A stretch of DNA of 64,000 bases, taken from BJGO01 sp964640655 (lineage in GTDB: Bacteria > Bacteroidota > Bacteroidia > Chitinophagales > UBA10324). Shown in pieces: positions 45,423 through 54,011 of this stretch. The stretch's first letter is position 1, and the number at the start of each line of letters is the position of its first letter. The notes under the pieces were generated by a model. That model searched no databases and was not told the origin of the DNA. It worked only from the letters and a program-made list of their open reading frames with translations. Location: contig CAZXFT010000005.1 of NCBI GenBank assembly GCA_964640655.1, positions 62,001 through 126,000 of the forward strand, in the 5' to 3' direction. A program made the translations under genes and the position numbers.

Positions 45423-46366
45423 TGAGAATTATTTACCTGATACTATACTGTTTCATTTTATTCTCGTGCAGTAAAAACGAAAAAATAACTATTATTAATA
45501 ATGCTATTTCCGATGCAGCACTCTATGCAGTTATAGAAAAAAGAAGCGGCAGTGATACACTTATTGCATGCGGTGGCTCGCGTTATTTGCGCGGCGATGT
45601 CTTTTTCAGTTACGATGGTGGGATAACGTGGTGGGCTGAAAAGAACATTGCGGAAAAAGCACTGTACGATATCATTGTTGTTAACGACTCTACACTTTGT
45701 GCAGTAGGTTATGACGGTAAACTATTGTTCAGCAAATCTTTTGGCAACTCTTGGTCTTTAATTCAACTCGACTACCTTCCTCTTAAAAGTGTGAAAGTGA
45801 TTAACAATAAACTTTTCATTTGCGGGGGTATTGGGTTAAGAACAGGAATCATTTATCAATGCTCTCTCGACGGTGCTGTATTGAAACGCGATACATTTGA
45901 GAATGAAATGAGCGACATCATACTTGCAGCAGACAATACTCTAAAGTGCTGTGGTTATGGAATAGTTTTGAGTAGTAGTGATAACGGACAAACATGGACA
46001 GCAGATAATGCTGAAGGAGATTTCTTTAAATGCTTTGTTGAAACAAACGACGGATTATATGCTGTTGGAATGAGTGGCGTTAACCTGAAATACAGTAATG
46101 GCAACTGGAATACAGTTAGTAAGGGAAACAGAATAACTAAAAACAATCTGATCATAACAAGCAGTGCTTATAATTTTCAATCAAACAAGTGGATTAGTGC
46201 AGGGAAACATAATGTGTTATACGACTTGAATGAGAGCGGTAAAAAATCAACACTATTGAAAACTACCAATGACCTTCATCTGAATTATAACAACATCAGT
46301 TCACGGGGAAGCACGTTTATCGCCTGTACCGACGAGGGCACGATAATTACACTGCCTGCTTACTAG
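45422..46366 (+). CDS. Lipoprotein with Asp-box (BNR) beta-propeller repeats
   Basis: A 314-residue predicted lipoprotein: MRIIYLILYCFILFSC is a short signal peptide with an FSC lipobox, Cys16. The body has Asp-box repeats: FFSYDGGITWW, LFSKSFGNSWS, and SSSDNGQTWT, of the BNR/Ycf48-like propeller type. Such propellers often bind partners or glycans. GTG start overlaps the aminotransferase stop (TAGTG), so it is translationally coupled. Function unknown. Confidence 0.78.
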   Translation: MRIIYLILYCFILFSCSKNEKITIINNAISDAALYAVIEKRSGSDTLIACGGSRYLRGDVFFSYDGGITWWAEKNIAEKALYDIIVVNDSTLCAVGYDGKLLFSKSFGNSWSLIQLDYLPLKSVKVINNKLFICGGIGLRTGIIYQCSLDGAVLKRDTFENEMSDIILAADNTLKCCGYGIVLSSSDNGQTWTADNAEGDFFKCFVETNDGLYAVGMSGVNLKYSNGNWNTVSKGNRITKNNLIITSSAYNFQSNKWISAGKHNVLYDLNESGKKSTLLKTTNDLHLNYNNISSRGSTFIACTDEGTIITLPAY

Positions 46367-47426
46367 AACGCGCAAAACTTCGATTGCTCACTATACTTTT
46401 TACTTCTTTACCAATTAAAATAAACGTGAGATGATTGAGCGGGAACTCTAAAATTACGTGAGAGAAACTTAGGAAGAACAGCCACTTCAGCCCGACAGCA
46501 TAGTCATAAGCATAGAGACCTACAGATAAAATCCAGAGCAGTATGATACCTATAAATCGACTGCGCGGCATATTGTGCCATTGAATGACAGATGTTTTAG
46601 AGAACCAGTTGAAATAATGATACATATATGCGAATCCAATAAAAGCCATTATGGCAAGCATGGTAGGATTCTTATAAAAATAATTATTAACTGAGTTGAT
46701 AAATGCCTGCACATCCATCTCCGGTTCACCAAACTCGTGCAGTTTAAAAACACTGCGTATGGTTTCGTTTAATGTAATAAACCCTTCACTAAATCGGCCT
46801 TCAGGTGTTACATAGCCATAGCTTGTACGAACATAATCTGCAATATGATAACTACTGCGATCAGGAGTTATAGTAAGTAATGCAATGGTTATTATGATAA
46901 AAACAACCAGGGAAAGAATTCCCGATAAATCTCTTCCTTTTAGTGCTCCAACCAAAATGAATAAGCCGGTGAAAACAAATACGTGAATAAGTGTTGGGAG
47001 AAATGCCCCGAAAATACTGTCGAACAATGAATATTTTGAAAGCAAGAAACTGATCAATATGGCAGCGCCGATGTATAGCAAGCGTTGAAATATTTTGTTC
47101 GTTAACACAAAAATCAAGGCTGCCATAAAAGATAAAAAGGTTACGAAGGTTACTGTCCCGTCCGGTACATTTTTTAACAATCGCAGGTTAAGCAATGTAA
47201 TAAATACCCCCACAGCCAATAAAAAAATGTAGTCGTATTTCCCTTTGGTGTAATAGTTCTTATCGTGCAGCCAACTGATCTCGGTGAGATAGTGCAAGGG
47301 ACCAAAGAAGGCATATGCAAAAAGAAATGTTTCAAATGGTTTGAAGAATGCCGATACTGCAGCAACAATCATTAATCCGATGTTCAAATAATTAACTTGC
47401 TGTACAGTCATTTTGTCAGTAATCAT
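46347..47426 (-). CDS. Polytopic membrane protein, unknown function, His-rich
   Basis: A 359-residue protein with about 9-10 hydrophobic segments. Conserved-looking His/Glu clusters sit at membrane boundaries: FFGPLHYLTEISWLHDKN, YMYHYFNWFSKTSVIQWH and SFSHVILEFPLNHLTF. These resemble the histidine arrays of membrane metal enzymes such as Brp/Blh-type carotenoid oxygenases or fatty acid hydroxylases, but I cannot match a family. Converges on the Asp-box lipoprotein with a 20-bp overlap. Confidence 0.65.
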   Translation of the reverse strand: MITDKMTVQQVNYLNIGLMIVAAVSAFFKPFETFLFAYAFFGPLHYLTEISWLHDKNYYTKGKYDYIFLLAVGVFITLLNLRLLKNVPDGTVTFVTFLSFMAALIFVLTNKIFQRLLYIGAAILISFLLSKYSLFDSIFGAFLPTLIHVFVFTGLFILVGALKGRDLSGILSLVVFIIITIALLTITPDRSSYHIADYVRTSYGYVTPEGRFSEGFITLNETIRSVFKLHEFGEPEMDVQAFINSVNNYFYKNPTMLAIMAFIGFAYMYHYFNWFSKTSVIQWHNMPRSRFIGIILLWILSVGLYAYDYAVGLKWLFFLSFSHVILEFPLNHLTFILIGKEVKSIVSNRSFARSSKQAV

Positions 47427-47476
47427 AAATGCAGATTAATCAACGAAAATAGATAATAAAAGAAAGCTACGATACA

Positions 47477-48583
47477 TTACCATTCAAAGCCAATACCTGT
47501 GGCTACCAACTCTGCATTGGCCCAGTGCGTTTTAAGATATACTCCACAAAATGCTTTTCGGTTCTGATAATTGATGAAGCGATATTGAGCACCAACTCGC
47601 TGATAATTATTACCCCCACTCAAATAAGGTTGATGTAAGACATAAGCCCAAGCAACTAAAAGACTTACCTGACCAAAAATAAATTCATCCTCCACCATTA
47701 TCGATGAACCAATTGATTTCATAAATGCATTATTTATTGACTCTAATTCCTGATGAACGATGAAATGGTATGCGAAGGAATTATAGTACACATCAGATGC
47801 AAGAAACAACTTGTTCCAGCTCGATAAATATTTTCCAATAGCAACTTCTGCATTAAACTGAAGATATAAAGGACCATTAGGAAGAAACGACTCAAAACGC
47901 GCAGTGCTTGCTTTAACACGTTTTACTATATGCTTAGAAGGATAAGATTCCAATTTACCTGTTTTACCGGGTGTTAGAGGCTGATGCGGATTGAAATAAT
48001 AAACATAACCCATCGACAAAGCTGGGACATTAATACCCAGATTGGGTAAGCGTGCATCGCCGGTTGAATAATGTGTAAATGTGGCTGATGCTGAAAAAGC
48101 CCCTCGGCGAAACAATTGTGTTTGATAGCGCAAGCCAAAATGTGAAATGTTGTTTATCTTACAGGCAATAACATTGTTATCAGGATTTTTTATGACATCA
48201 TAATGCTTGGAAAGTAATGCCACTCCTGTAGCTACTCTCAACTGTAACTCACTGTTTTTTGTACGCCATACCGGCAGATGAATAAACGGCATTATGCCAT
48301 ATCCATAACCCAATACATCGTCGTTTCCAAAACGGCGGGCACTCAAAGCTATACCTCGCTGAGGCAAACGATAGATATGTTGCCAGTGTTTAGAAGTATC
48401 CGGTTTGAAAATGAGGTTACACTCTACAGCCCATGATTTCTTCTCGATATCCGGCTTAAAGCGCTTTGTATGCTTAAATATTTTGCCGTACTGAATATTT
48501 ACATCCACAGCTTCAGGATTCCATTGAGCATCAGCACGCTGTATGCTTAACATAAAAAGAAGCAGCAATAATTTATAACGCAT
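47477..48583 (-). CDS. Acyloxyacyl hydrolase / PagL-like lipid A deacylase
   Basis: A 368-residue outer-membrane protein. Signal peptide ending RADAQ. Beta-barrel strands throughout (GYGYGIMPFIHLPVW, LQLRVATGVALLS, LGINVPALSMGYVYYF). The catalytic region is ATFTHYSTGDARLPNLG, with the His-x-Ser pair of the PagL (lipid A 3-O-deacylase) family. It is longer than PagL proper (~170 aa), so the Bacteroidota acyloxyacyl-hydrolase branch is more likely. Probably removes an acyl chain from lipid A; the third catalytic residue (Glu) is not certain by eye. Divergent from the next secreted gene. Confidence 0.8.
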   Translation of the reverse strand: MRYKLLLLLFMLSIQRADAQWNPEAVDVNIQYGKIFKHTKRFKPDIEKKSWAVECNLIFKPDTSKHWQHIYRLPQRGIALSARRFGNDDVLGYGYGIMPFIHLPVWRTKNSELQLRVATGVALLSKHYDVIKNPDNNVIACKINNISHFGLRYQTQLFRRGAFSASATFTHYSTGDARLPNLGINVPALSMGYVYYFNPHQPLTPGKTGKLESYPSKHIVKRVKASTARFESFLPNGPLYLQFNAEVAIGKYLSSWNKLFLASDVYYNSFAYHFIVHQELESINNAFMKSIGSSIMVEDEFIFGQVSLLVAWAYVLHQPYLSGGNNYQRVGAQYRFINYQNRKAFCGVYLKTHWANAELVATGIGFEW

Positions 48584-48660
48584 TACGACAAACCTACAAC
48601 AGCCTGTATATAATTGAAAACCCTTTTTAAGCGTTAGGTGTGATATTTACGCCTGCAAGC

Positions 48661-50115
48661 ATGCTCCGTCATACAACACTTTTGCTCATTTTTTTCACGT
48701 GCACTCAATTGCATGCACAAACAATACTCTATTCCCAACCACAGAGCTTGCCTTATGGCATAAACAATATTGATGTACTGGGATATACCTCGAGCGGTTT
48801 GTTGGTTCGCGAGTGGGGAAAAAATGTTCAGTACATAGAGTGCTTTAAATCCGATATGACTACCCGCTGGAAGAAAGAGCTCATCATCACAGATCGCAAC
48901 TCAAGGATAGAAGAAGTATTACTGCAGAACGATACAATTATTGCCTTATACTCACACTATAGCAAGGGTTATCGGATCCTGAAATTGAATGCATACAGTT
49001 CGTCACTGAATATTATTTTAAATGCCCAAATCATTGATACAATTAATAGTGATTACACTTATGATGATTATGATGTGAAGACCACTACAACCTTTGATCG
49101 TGAATATGTAAATACATATTATACCAAAGCAGACTTCGATCGCAATCAAATTATATATCAAAATGCTTTTACAAATTCATTGAAAATAAAGTCAAAATCA
49201 TCTACAGCTGTAAACAACATGAAGCAACCAGATTTAATAGATGCCGTTGCGCTGGGATTTAATTTTAATGCGTTTGTGATTGGTGAGTTTCAGGCAAAGA
49301 ACTTTCAGAATGATTTCATCTATAGCTCACTGGCTATACTAACCAACAACAATGGTTTGATAGCGCAGCAAAATATTGACGCCAATGGAATGTTATTTGG
49401 TGCCCCTTTAATCAAACGCGATGTACTTAGAAACAAACTCATCATCTGCGGATTATATTCAGATAATCCCGGGGTAAAAGCAACGGGCACATACTATATA
49501 AACGTATCAATGGGTGAAGGCTTGATTTATCAAATTCAATTTCTTCCCTTTACAGAAGGTTTTATTTCCAATCTTGTTGGTTCACAACAAGTTAAAAAAA
49601 ATGATGGTGCTACTAATTTTAAACCCACTGACTTGCTTGTCAAGAAAGATGGAGGCATCGTATTGATGACCGAGTCACAATGGCGCTCTACAGAATACAT
49701 TGGTTCTCCAGGAATGGGTGCTTTTGGTGTGAGTAATTCTATGCTTGTTAATTATTTTCACTACAACGACATCCTGGTTTTTTCTTTGGATTCTACCGGA
49801 GCTGCTACATGGCATCAGGTTTTGCGTAAGCGACAATCCTCTGATAATGATAACGGCTTTTACTTAGGTTTCGGACTGTTTACAGGGGCAAACAACATGT
49901 ATTTGTTTTACAACGACCGTGTTTTGAATCAGCAAACTTTGAGTGCTTACATATTAGAAACCAACGGCACTAACCGTCGTGAAGAAATTTTCGACAACAA
50001 CAAGAAAAATATTTCACCAATTCCTAAAATGTCGAAACAAATCAGTTTGGATGAATTTGTAGTGCCTTCATTCAGGAGAGGTTATTTTCAGTTGATAAAA
50101 ATTATTCTGTCTTAA
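48661..50115 (+). CDS. Secreted protein of unknown function
   Basis: A 484-residue protein with a clear signal peptide (MLRHTTLLLIFFTCTQLHAQ). The mature part is beta-rich with propeller-like repeats, for example DIDVLGYTSSGLLVRE-type turns, KADFDRNQIIYQ, KKDGGIVLMTESQW and DILVFSLDSTGAATWHQV. No catalytic or cofactor motif, no T9SS sorting domain. ATG at 48661 chosen over a GTG seven codons upstream because it begins the signal peptide. 3 bp before the DUF6427 gene, so co-transcribed. Confidence 0.72.
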   Translation: MLRHTTLLLIFFTCTQLHAQTILYSQPQSLPYGINNIDVLGYTSSGLLVREWGKNVQYIECFKSDMTTRWKKELIITDRNSRIEEVLLQNDTIIALYSHYSKGYRILKLNAYSSSLNIILNAQIIDTINSDYTYDDYDVKTTTTFDREYVNTYYTKADFDRNQIIYQNAFTNSLKIKSKSSTAVNNMKQPDLIDAVALGFNFNAFVIGEFQAKNFQNDFIYSSLAILTNNNGLIAQQNIDANGMLFGAPLIKRDVLRNKLIICGLYSDNPGVKATGTYYINVSMGEGLIYQIQFLPFTEGFISNLVGSQQVKKNDGATNFKPTDLLVKKDGGIVLMTESQWRSTEYIGSPGMGAFGVSNSMLVNYFHYNDILVFSLDSTGAATWHQVLRKRQSSDNDNGFYLGFGLFTGANNMYLFYNDRVLNQQTLSAYILETNGTNRREEIFDNNKKNISPIPKMSKQISLDEFVVPSFRRGYFQLIKIILS

Positions 50116-50118
50116 CCT

Positions 50119-51108
50119 TTGCTAAAGCTATTCAGAGATAATAATCCTATCTTGTTGCCTGCAACTTTATTGTATGCTGTAATATTAAGATTAGTCATCT
50201 TTATTTTCCCTCACGACTCCGATGGCAGTCAGTGGTTGAATCCATTGAGCGACTTGCTGAATCGATTAATCAGTTTGAGTAATTACCAGCAATTCATTCA
50301 CGATTTATTATCTGTAATTGTAGTATTTACCTCTGGGATAATTATTAACGGTGTAATGAATAGTTTCAAGTTGGTTGAACGTGCAGGTTATATGCCCGCA
50401 ACCATCTTTATTCTCAGCGCCAGCTTCATCAACGAGTTCTGTGAGTTAACACCTGCGTTGTGTGGATTTTTCTTCTTACAGTTTTCTTTCATTACACTCG
50501 TAAGAATGTATAAATCAGAAAAAGCAGGTGGTTACATGTTCAATGGAGGATTTTTTATCGGTGTTGCCTCATTGTTTTATTTGCCTTATCTCTCCTTCAT
50601 CATTTTTCTTATAGTAGGCCACATACTTAGTCGACCTTTTGCTATCAGAGAATTGCTTTCGGGCATTCTTGGCATTTTGATACCTCTCTACTTCGCTGGT
50701 GTAGTTTACTTCCTTAACGACTCGTTCAGAGAATATTTATTCAGTCTTGTTGCACTTTACGATATTGAGCAGGTACAACAGGTGCAAGCAACATTAATCC
50801 CATTAGGAATTCGATTAGGTTCATTGCTCCTACTCTTTGGAGTAGCCTCTTTAAGTGTGCGCAGCAACTATAATAAGATGGTGATGCAAAACCGTGTAAT
50901 CATAACATTGTGTTTTATATTTTTCTTCAGTGGCGCTTGCAGTACATTGTTCATGCAAGACAATGGAATGTCGCATTTCATCTGGCTTGCGCTTCCATTC
51001 ACATTCATCGTGTCTATCTTTCTGGCAGAGTTCCGTAAGCCATGGATGGCTGAGATCCTTCATTTATGCTTACTTTTACTCGTCTTTTACTTTCAATACT
51101 TGTATTAA
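50119..51108 (+). CDS. DUF6427-family membrane protein
   Basis: A 329-residue polytopic protein with about 9-10 helices. MLKLFRDNNPILLPATLLYAVILRL at the start and GYMPATIFILSASFINEFCELTPALCGFFFLQ are typical of DUF6427, a Bacteroidota membrane family of unknown function that resembles oligosaccharide-associated or flippase-like membrane proteins only by topology. TTG start immediately after the preceding stop. 4 bp before purQ's ATG, so the three genes form one unit. Confidence 0.8.
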   Translation: MLKLFRDNNPILLPATLLYAVILRLVIFIFPHDSDGSQWLNPLSDLLNRLISLSNYQQFIHDLLSVIVVFTSGIIINGVMNSFKLVERAGYMPATIFILSASFINEFCELTPALCGFFFLQFSFITLVRMYKSEKAGGYMFNGGFFIGVASLFYLPYLSFIIFLIVGHILSRPFAIRELLSGILGILIPLYFAGVVYFLNDSFREYLFSLVALYDIEQVQQVQATLIPLGIRLGSLLLLFGVASLSVRSNYNKMVMQNRVIITLCFIFFFSGACSTLFMQDNGMSHFIWLALPFTFIVSIFLAEFRKPWMAEILHLCLLLLVFYFQYLY

Positions 51109-51112
51109 ACAC

Positions 51113-51829
51113 ATGAAATTTGGCATTGTAGTTTTCCCCGGGTCCAACTGTGACAGGGATGTTTATCACGTTTTAAAAAATGTATTACACCAGGACACCA
51201 TTATGCTCTGGCATAATGAAGAATCTTTGGATAGCTTTTCGAACAATGACTGCATCATTCTTCCGGGAGGTTTTTCTTATGGTGATTACTTACGCAGCGG
51301 AGCTATAGCACGTTTTAGTCCCATCATGAAAGCGATAATTGAATTTGCAAATAATGGTGGTTACGTTTTCGGTATCTGTAATGGCTTTCAAATTTTGTGC
51401 GAAGCAGGATTATTACCCGGTGCTTTGTTGTTAAACAATCATCAAAAGTTTATGTGCAAGAATGTTTGGATTAAACCATCACACCTTAAACATGCCATCA
51501 CCCAGGATTTAGCCTTTAAACCTTACAAAATTCCCGTTGCGCATGCTGAGGGCCGCTACTATGCATCTGAAGAGGTATTGGCCGAAATACACAACAACAA
51601 TCAGATTTTGTTTCAATACTGCAATGAACATGCTGAAGTCAATCAAAGCACAAATCCTAATGGCTCTTTAGAAAATATTGCCGGAATTTGTAATCTGCAA
51701 GGTAATGTTATTGGTATGATGCCTCATCCAGAACGCGCCGCTGAATCTATTTTAGGTAATAACGATGGTTTGAACTTTTTTAAGTCATTAATTGCTCATG
51801 AAGGTGTTACTGATGTTGCATCTGTTTAA
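51113..51829 (+). CDS. purQ: Phosphoribosylformylglycinamidine synthase, glutaminase subunit
   Basis: A 238-residue class I glutamine amidotransferase that feeds ammonia to PurL in purine synthesis. Opening MKFGIVVFPGSNCDRDV is diagnostic of PurQ. Catalytic triad Cys89 (GICNGFQIL), His205 and Glu207 (PHPERAAE). The frame is open upstream to 50930, but the ATG at 51113 gives the exact family N-terminus. A stand-alone PurQ implies a small-type PurL plus PurS encoded elsewhere; neither is in the window. Follows the DUF6427 gene by 4 bp. Confidence 0.95.
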   Translation: MKFGIVVFPGSNCDRDVYHVLKNVLHQDTIMLWHNEESLDSFSNNDCIILPGGFSYGDYLRSGAIARFSPIMKAIIEFANNGGYVFGICNGFQILCEAGLLPGALLLNNHQKFMCKNVWIKPSHLKHAITQDLAFKPYKIPVAHAEGRYYASEEVLAEIHNNNQILFQYCNEHAEVNQSTNPNGSLENIAGICNLQGNVIGMMPHPERAAESILGNNDGLNFFKSLIAHEGVTDVASV

Positions 51830-51870
51830 ATTCTAATCCTTAATATTTGCAAAAACTTATTAAATCATAG

Positions 51871-53943
51871 ATGATACAAAGAGCTATTCTGTTATTAATA
51901 TTTGTTTTGGGTGCTTACTCCGCAAGTGCACAGATATTAAACCCTGTAAAATGGTCGGTTGAACATAAGCAACTCAGTGGAAATGAATTTGAAATAATTC
52001 TCACTGCTAAAATTGACAAGGGATTTCACATATTCTCTCAATCATTACCGGAAACTGCCACCCCAATGCCCACGGAGATAGTTTTTGATAAATCAGCTGA
52101 TTATAAACTGATTGGTAAAACGACTGAGCATAGCAAACCACACTATATGAAAGATGCCGACGACGTTACGGAACTACGTATGTACGAAGGCAGCGGAGTT
52201 TTTAAACAGAAACTATCCTTGAACGGTGTCTCTGCTAAAGTGAGTGGAACCGTAACCTATATGTGTTGCGACGATCATCAATGCCTTCCGCCGAACGATT
52301 ACACCTTTGAGGTAACCCTCACGAATTCCGGAGGCAATAATTCAACGAACAATAACAATGAGGTGAACAACTCTGTGCCTGCAACTGCTCCTGAATCTAA
52401 TGACTCGGCATCTCAAACCGTTGATAACATTGCTCCTGACACCGCTGTAAATCAAACAGAGACCATAACAACAACTATTAACGACGACCAAAATTTACAA
52501 GGCAAAGGACTCTTACAAATTTTTCTCATTGGATTCGGCGCGGGACTCATTTCCCTGATTACACCTTGTGTATATTCTATGATACCGCTAACCGTTACAT
52601 TTTTCACAAAGCAAAGTGGAACACGCAGCAAAGGAATAACTAATGCTCTGATTTACTCATTCAGCATCATAGCCATATTTGTTTTACTTGGTGTTGCACT
52701 TTATGCATTCGGTATTAGTGGCGACAGTGTCAATGAATTTGCCAGCAATGGCATTTTCAATTTTACATTGTTTCTGTTGTTTGTTGTCTTTGCCATTTCA
52801 TTTTTTGGTGTGTTTGAAATCACATTACCTACATCATGGATTAATAAATCAGAGCAACTTTCAGACAAAGGCGGTTTCATAGGAATATTTTTTATGGCCT
52901 TCACCTTAGTATTGGTTTCATTTTCCTGTACTGCCCCCTTTGTTGGATCGGCATTGGCGCTTATCACACAAGGACATGCCTTAGGACCAATTGTTGGAAT
53001 GTTTGCATTCTCGTTAGCTCTTGCCTTACCTTTTGGCTTGTTTGCTTTCTTTCCGCAAATGCTGCAATCATTACCAAAATCCGGTGGCTGGATGAACGTG
53101 GTGAAAGTGACTTTTGCTTTTATTGAGCTGGCGCTCGCACTAAAGTTTTTATCGAACGTTGACTTGGCCTATCACTGGCATTTATTAGACCGTGAGATTT
53201 TCTTGTCACTTTGGATAATCATTTTCGCACTTACCGGTATCTATCTGTTGGGCTTTATCCGATTCTCTCATGACTCCGAGGTTAATTATCTCTCTGTGCC
53301 CAGATTGTTTTTCTCAATCATAATGCTTTCGTTTGCTATGTATATGATACCCGGACTTTGGGGTGCTCCATTAAAAGCAATCAGCGCTTTTGCGCCACCT
53401 ATGGCTACTCAGGATTTTGATTTGAGTCGCAATCAGTTTTATGGTATCAATGCTTCATCAAAAGTTCAAACGCCTAAGAAATACGACAAGACTTTTCACT
53501 GCCCGCATGGACTTGATTGTTATTTCGATTATAATGATGCTTTGGAAGCTGCCAAGAAAGAGAACAAACCATTATTTATTGATTTTACAGGTTGGTCTTG
53601 TGTAAATTGCCGAAAGATGGAAGCATCTGTATGGGCTAATGCTGAAGTGTTAAAACGCATGAGAGAAGAATACATTATTGCATCATTATATGTTGACGAT
53701 AAAACCACTTTACCTGAATCTGAACAGTATATATCGTCATTCAGTGGTAAAAAGATAAAAACCTTAGGTAACAAAAACAGTGATTTGCAGGCAAGCAAAT
53801 ACAACTCAAACTCACAGCCTTATTATGTGCTGCTCGACCACAATGAACAATTATTGAATGTGCCTAGAGGTTATAATGAAGATATCAATGCTTACATAGC
53901 CTTTCTCGATAAAGGTCTTGAAGCCTTTAAGATGGGGAAGTAG
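51871..53943 (+). CDS. dsbD: DsbD-like thiol-disulfide reductase
   Basis: A 690-residue membrane protein. Signal peptide ending SASAQ; N-terminal DsbD-alpha-like domain (about 30-155, GFHIFSQSLPE, YMCCDDHQCLPPND with Cys pair); a low-complexity linker; an 8-helix DsbD/CcdA transmembrane core (about 215-500, GFGAGLISLITPCVYSMIPLT, FSCTAPFVGSALAL); and a C-terminal thioredoxin domain with GWSCVNCRKME, Cys577 and Cys580. It transfers electrons from cytosolic thioredoxin to periplasmic partners, which could include the TlpA-like protein at 43151. Confidence 0.93.
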   Translation: MIQRAILLLIFVLGAYSASAQILNPVKWSVEHKQLSGNEFEIILTAKIDKGFHIFSQSLPETATPMPTEIVFDKSADYKLIGKTTEHSKPHYMKDADDVTELRMYEGSGVFKQKLSLNGVSAKVSGTVTYMCCDDHQCLPPNDYTFEVTLTNSGGNNSTNNNNEVNNSVPATAPESNDSASQTVDNIAPDTAVNQTETITTTINDDQNLQGKGLLQIFLIGFGAGLISLITPCVYSMIPLTVTFFTKQSGTRSKGITNALIYSFSIIAIFVLLGVALYAFGISGDSVNEFASNGIFNFTLFLLFVVFAISFFGVFEITLPTSWINKSEQLSDKGGFIGIFFMAFTLVLVSFSCTAPFVGSALALITQGHALGPIVGMFAFSLALALPFGLFAFFPQMLQSLPKSGGWMNVVKVTFAFIELALALKFLSNVDLAYHWHLLDREIFLSLWIIIFALTGIYLLGFIRFSHDSEVNYLSVPRLFFSIIMLSFAMYMIPGLWGAPLKAISAFAPPMATQDFDLSRNQFYGINASSKVQTPKKYDKTFHCPHGLDCYFDYNDALEAAKKENKPLFIDFTGWSCVNCRKMEASVWANAEVLKRMREEYIIASLYVDDKTTLPESEQYISSFSGKKIKTLGNKNSDLQASKYNSNSQPYYVLLDHNEQLLNVPRGYNEDINAYIAFLDKGLEAFKMGK

Positions 53944-54011
53944 CCCCTGCTTTTTTCTCGCTCCTATGTAGTAGACAATTCGCTACATTCGCAACTCATT
54001 AAATTCAAACA

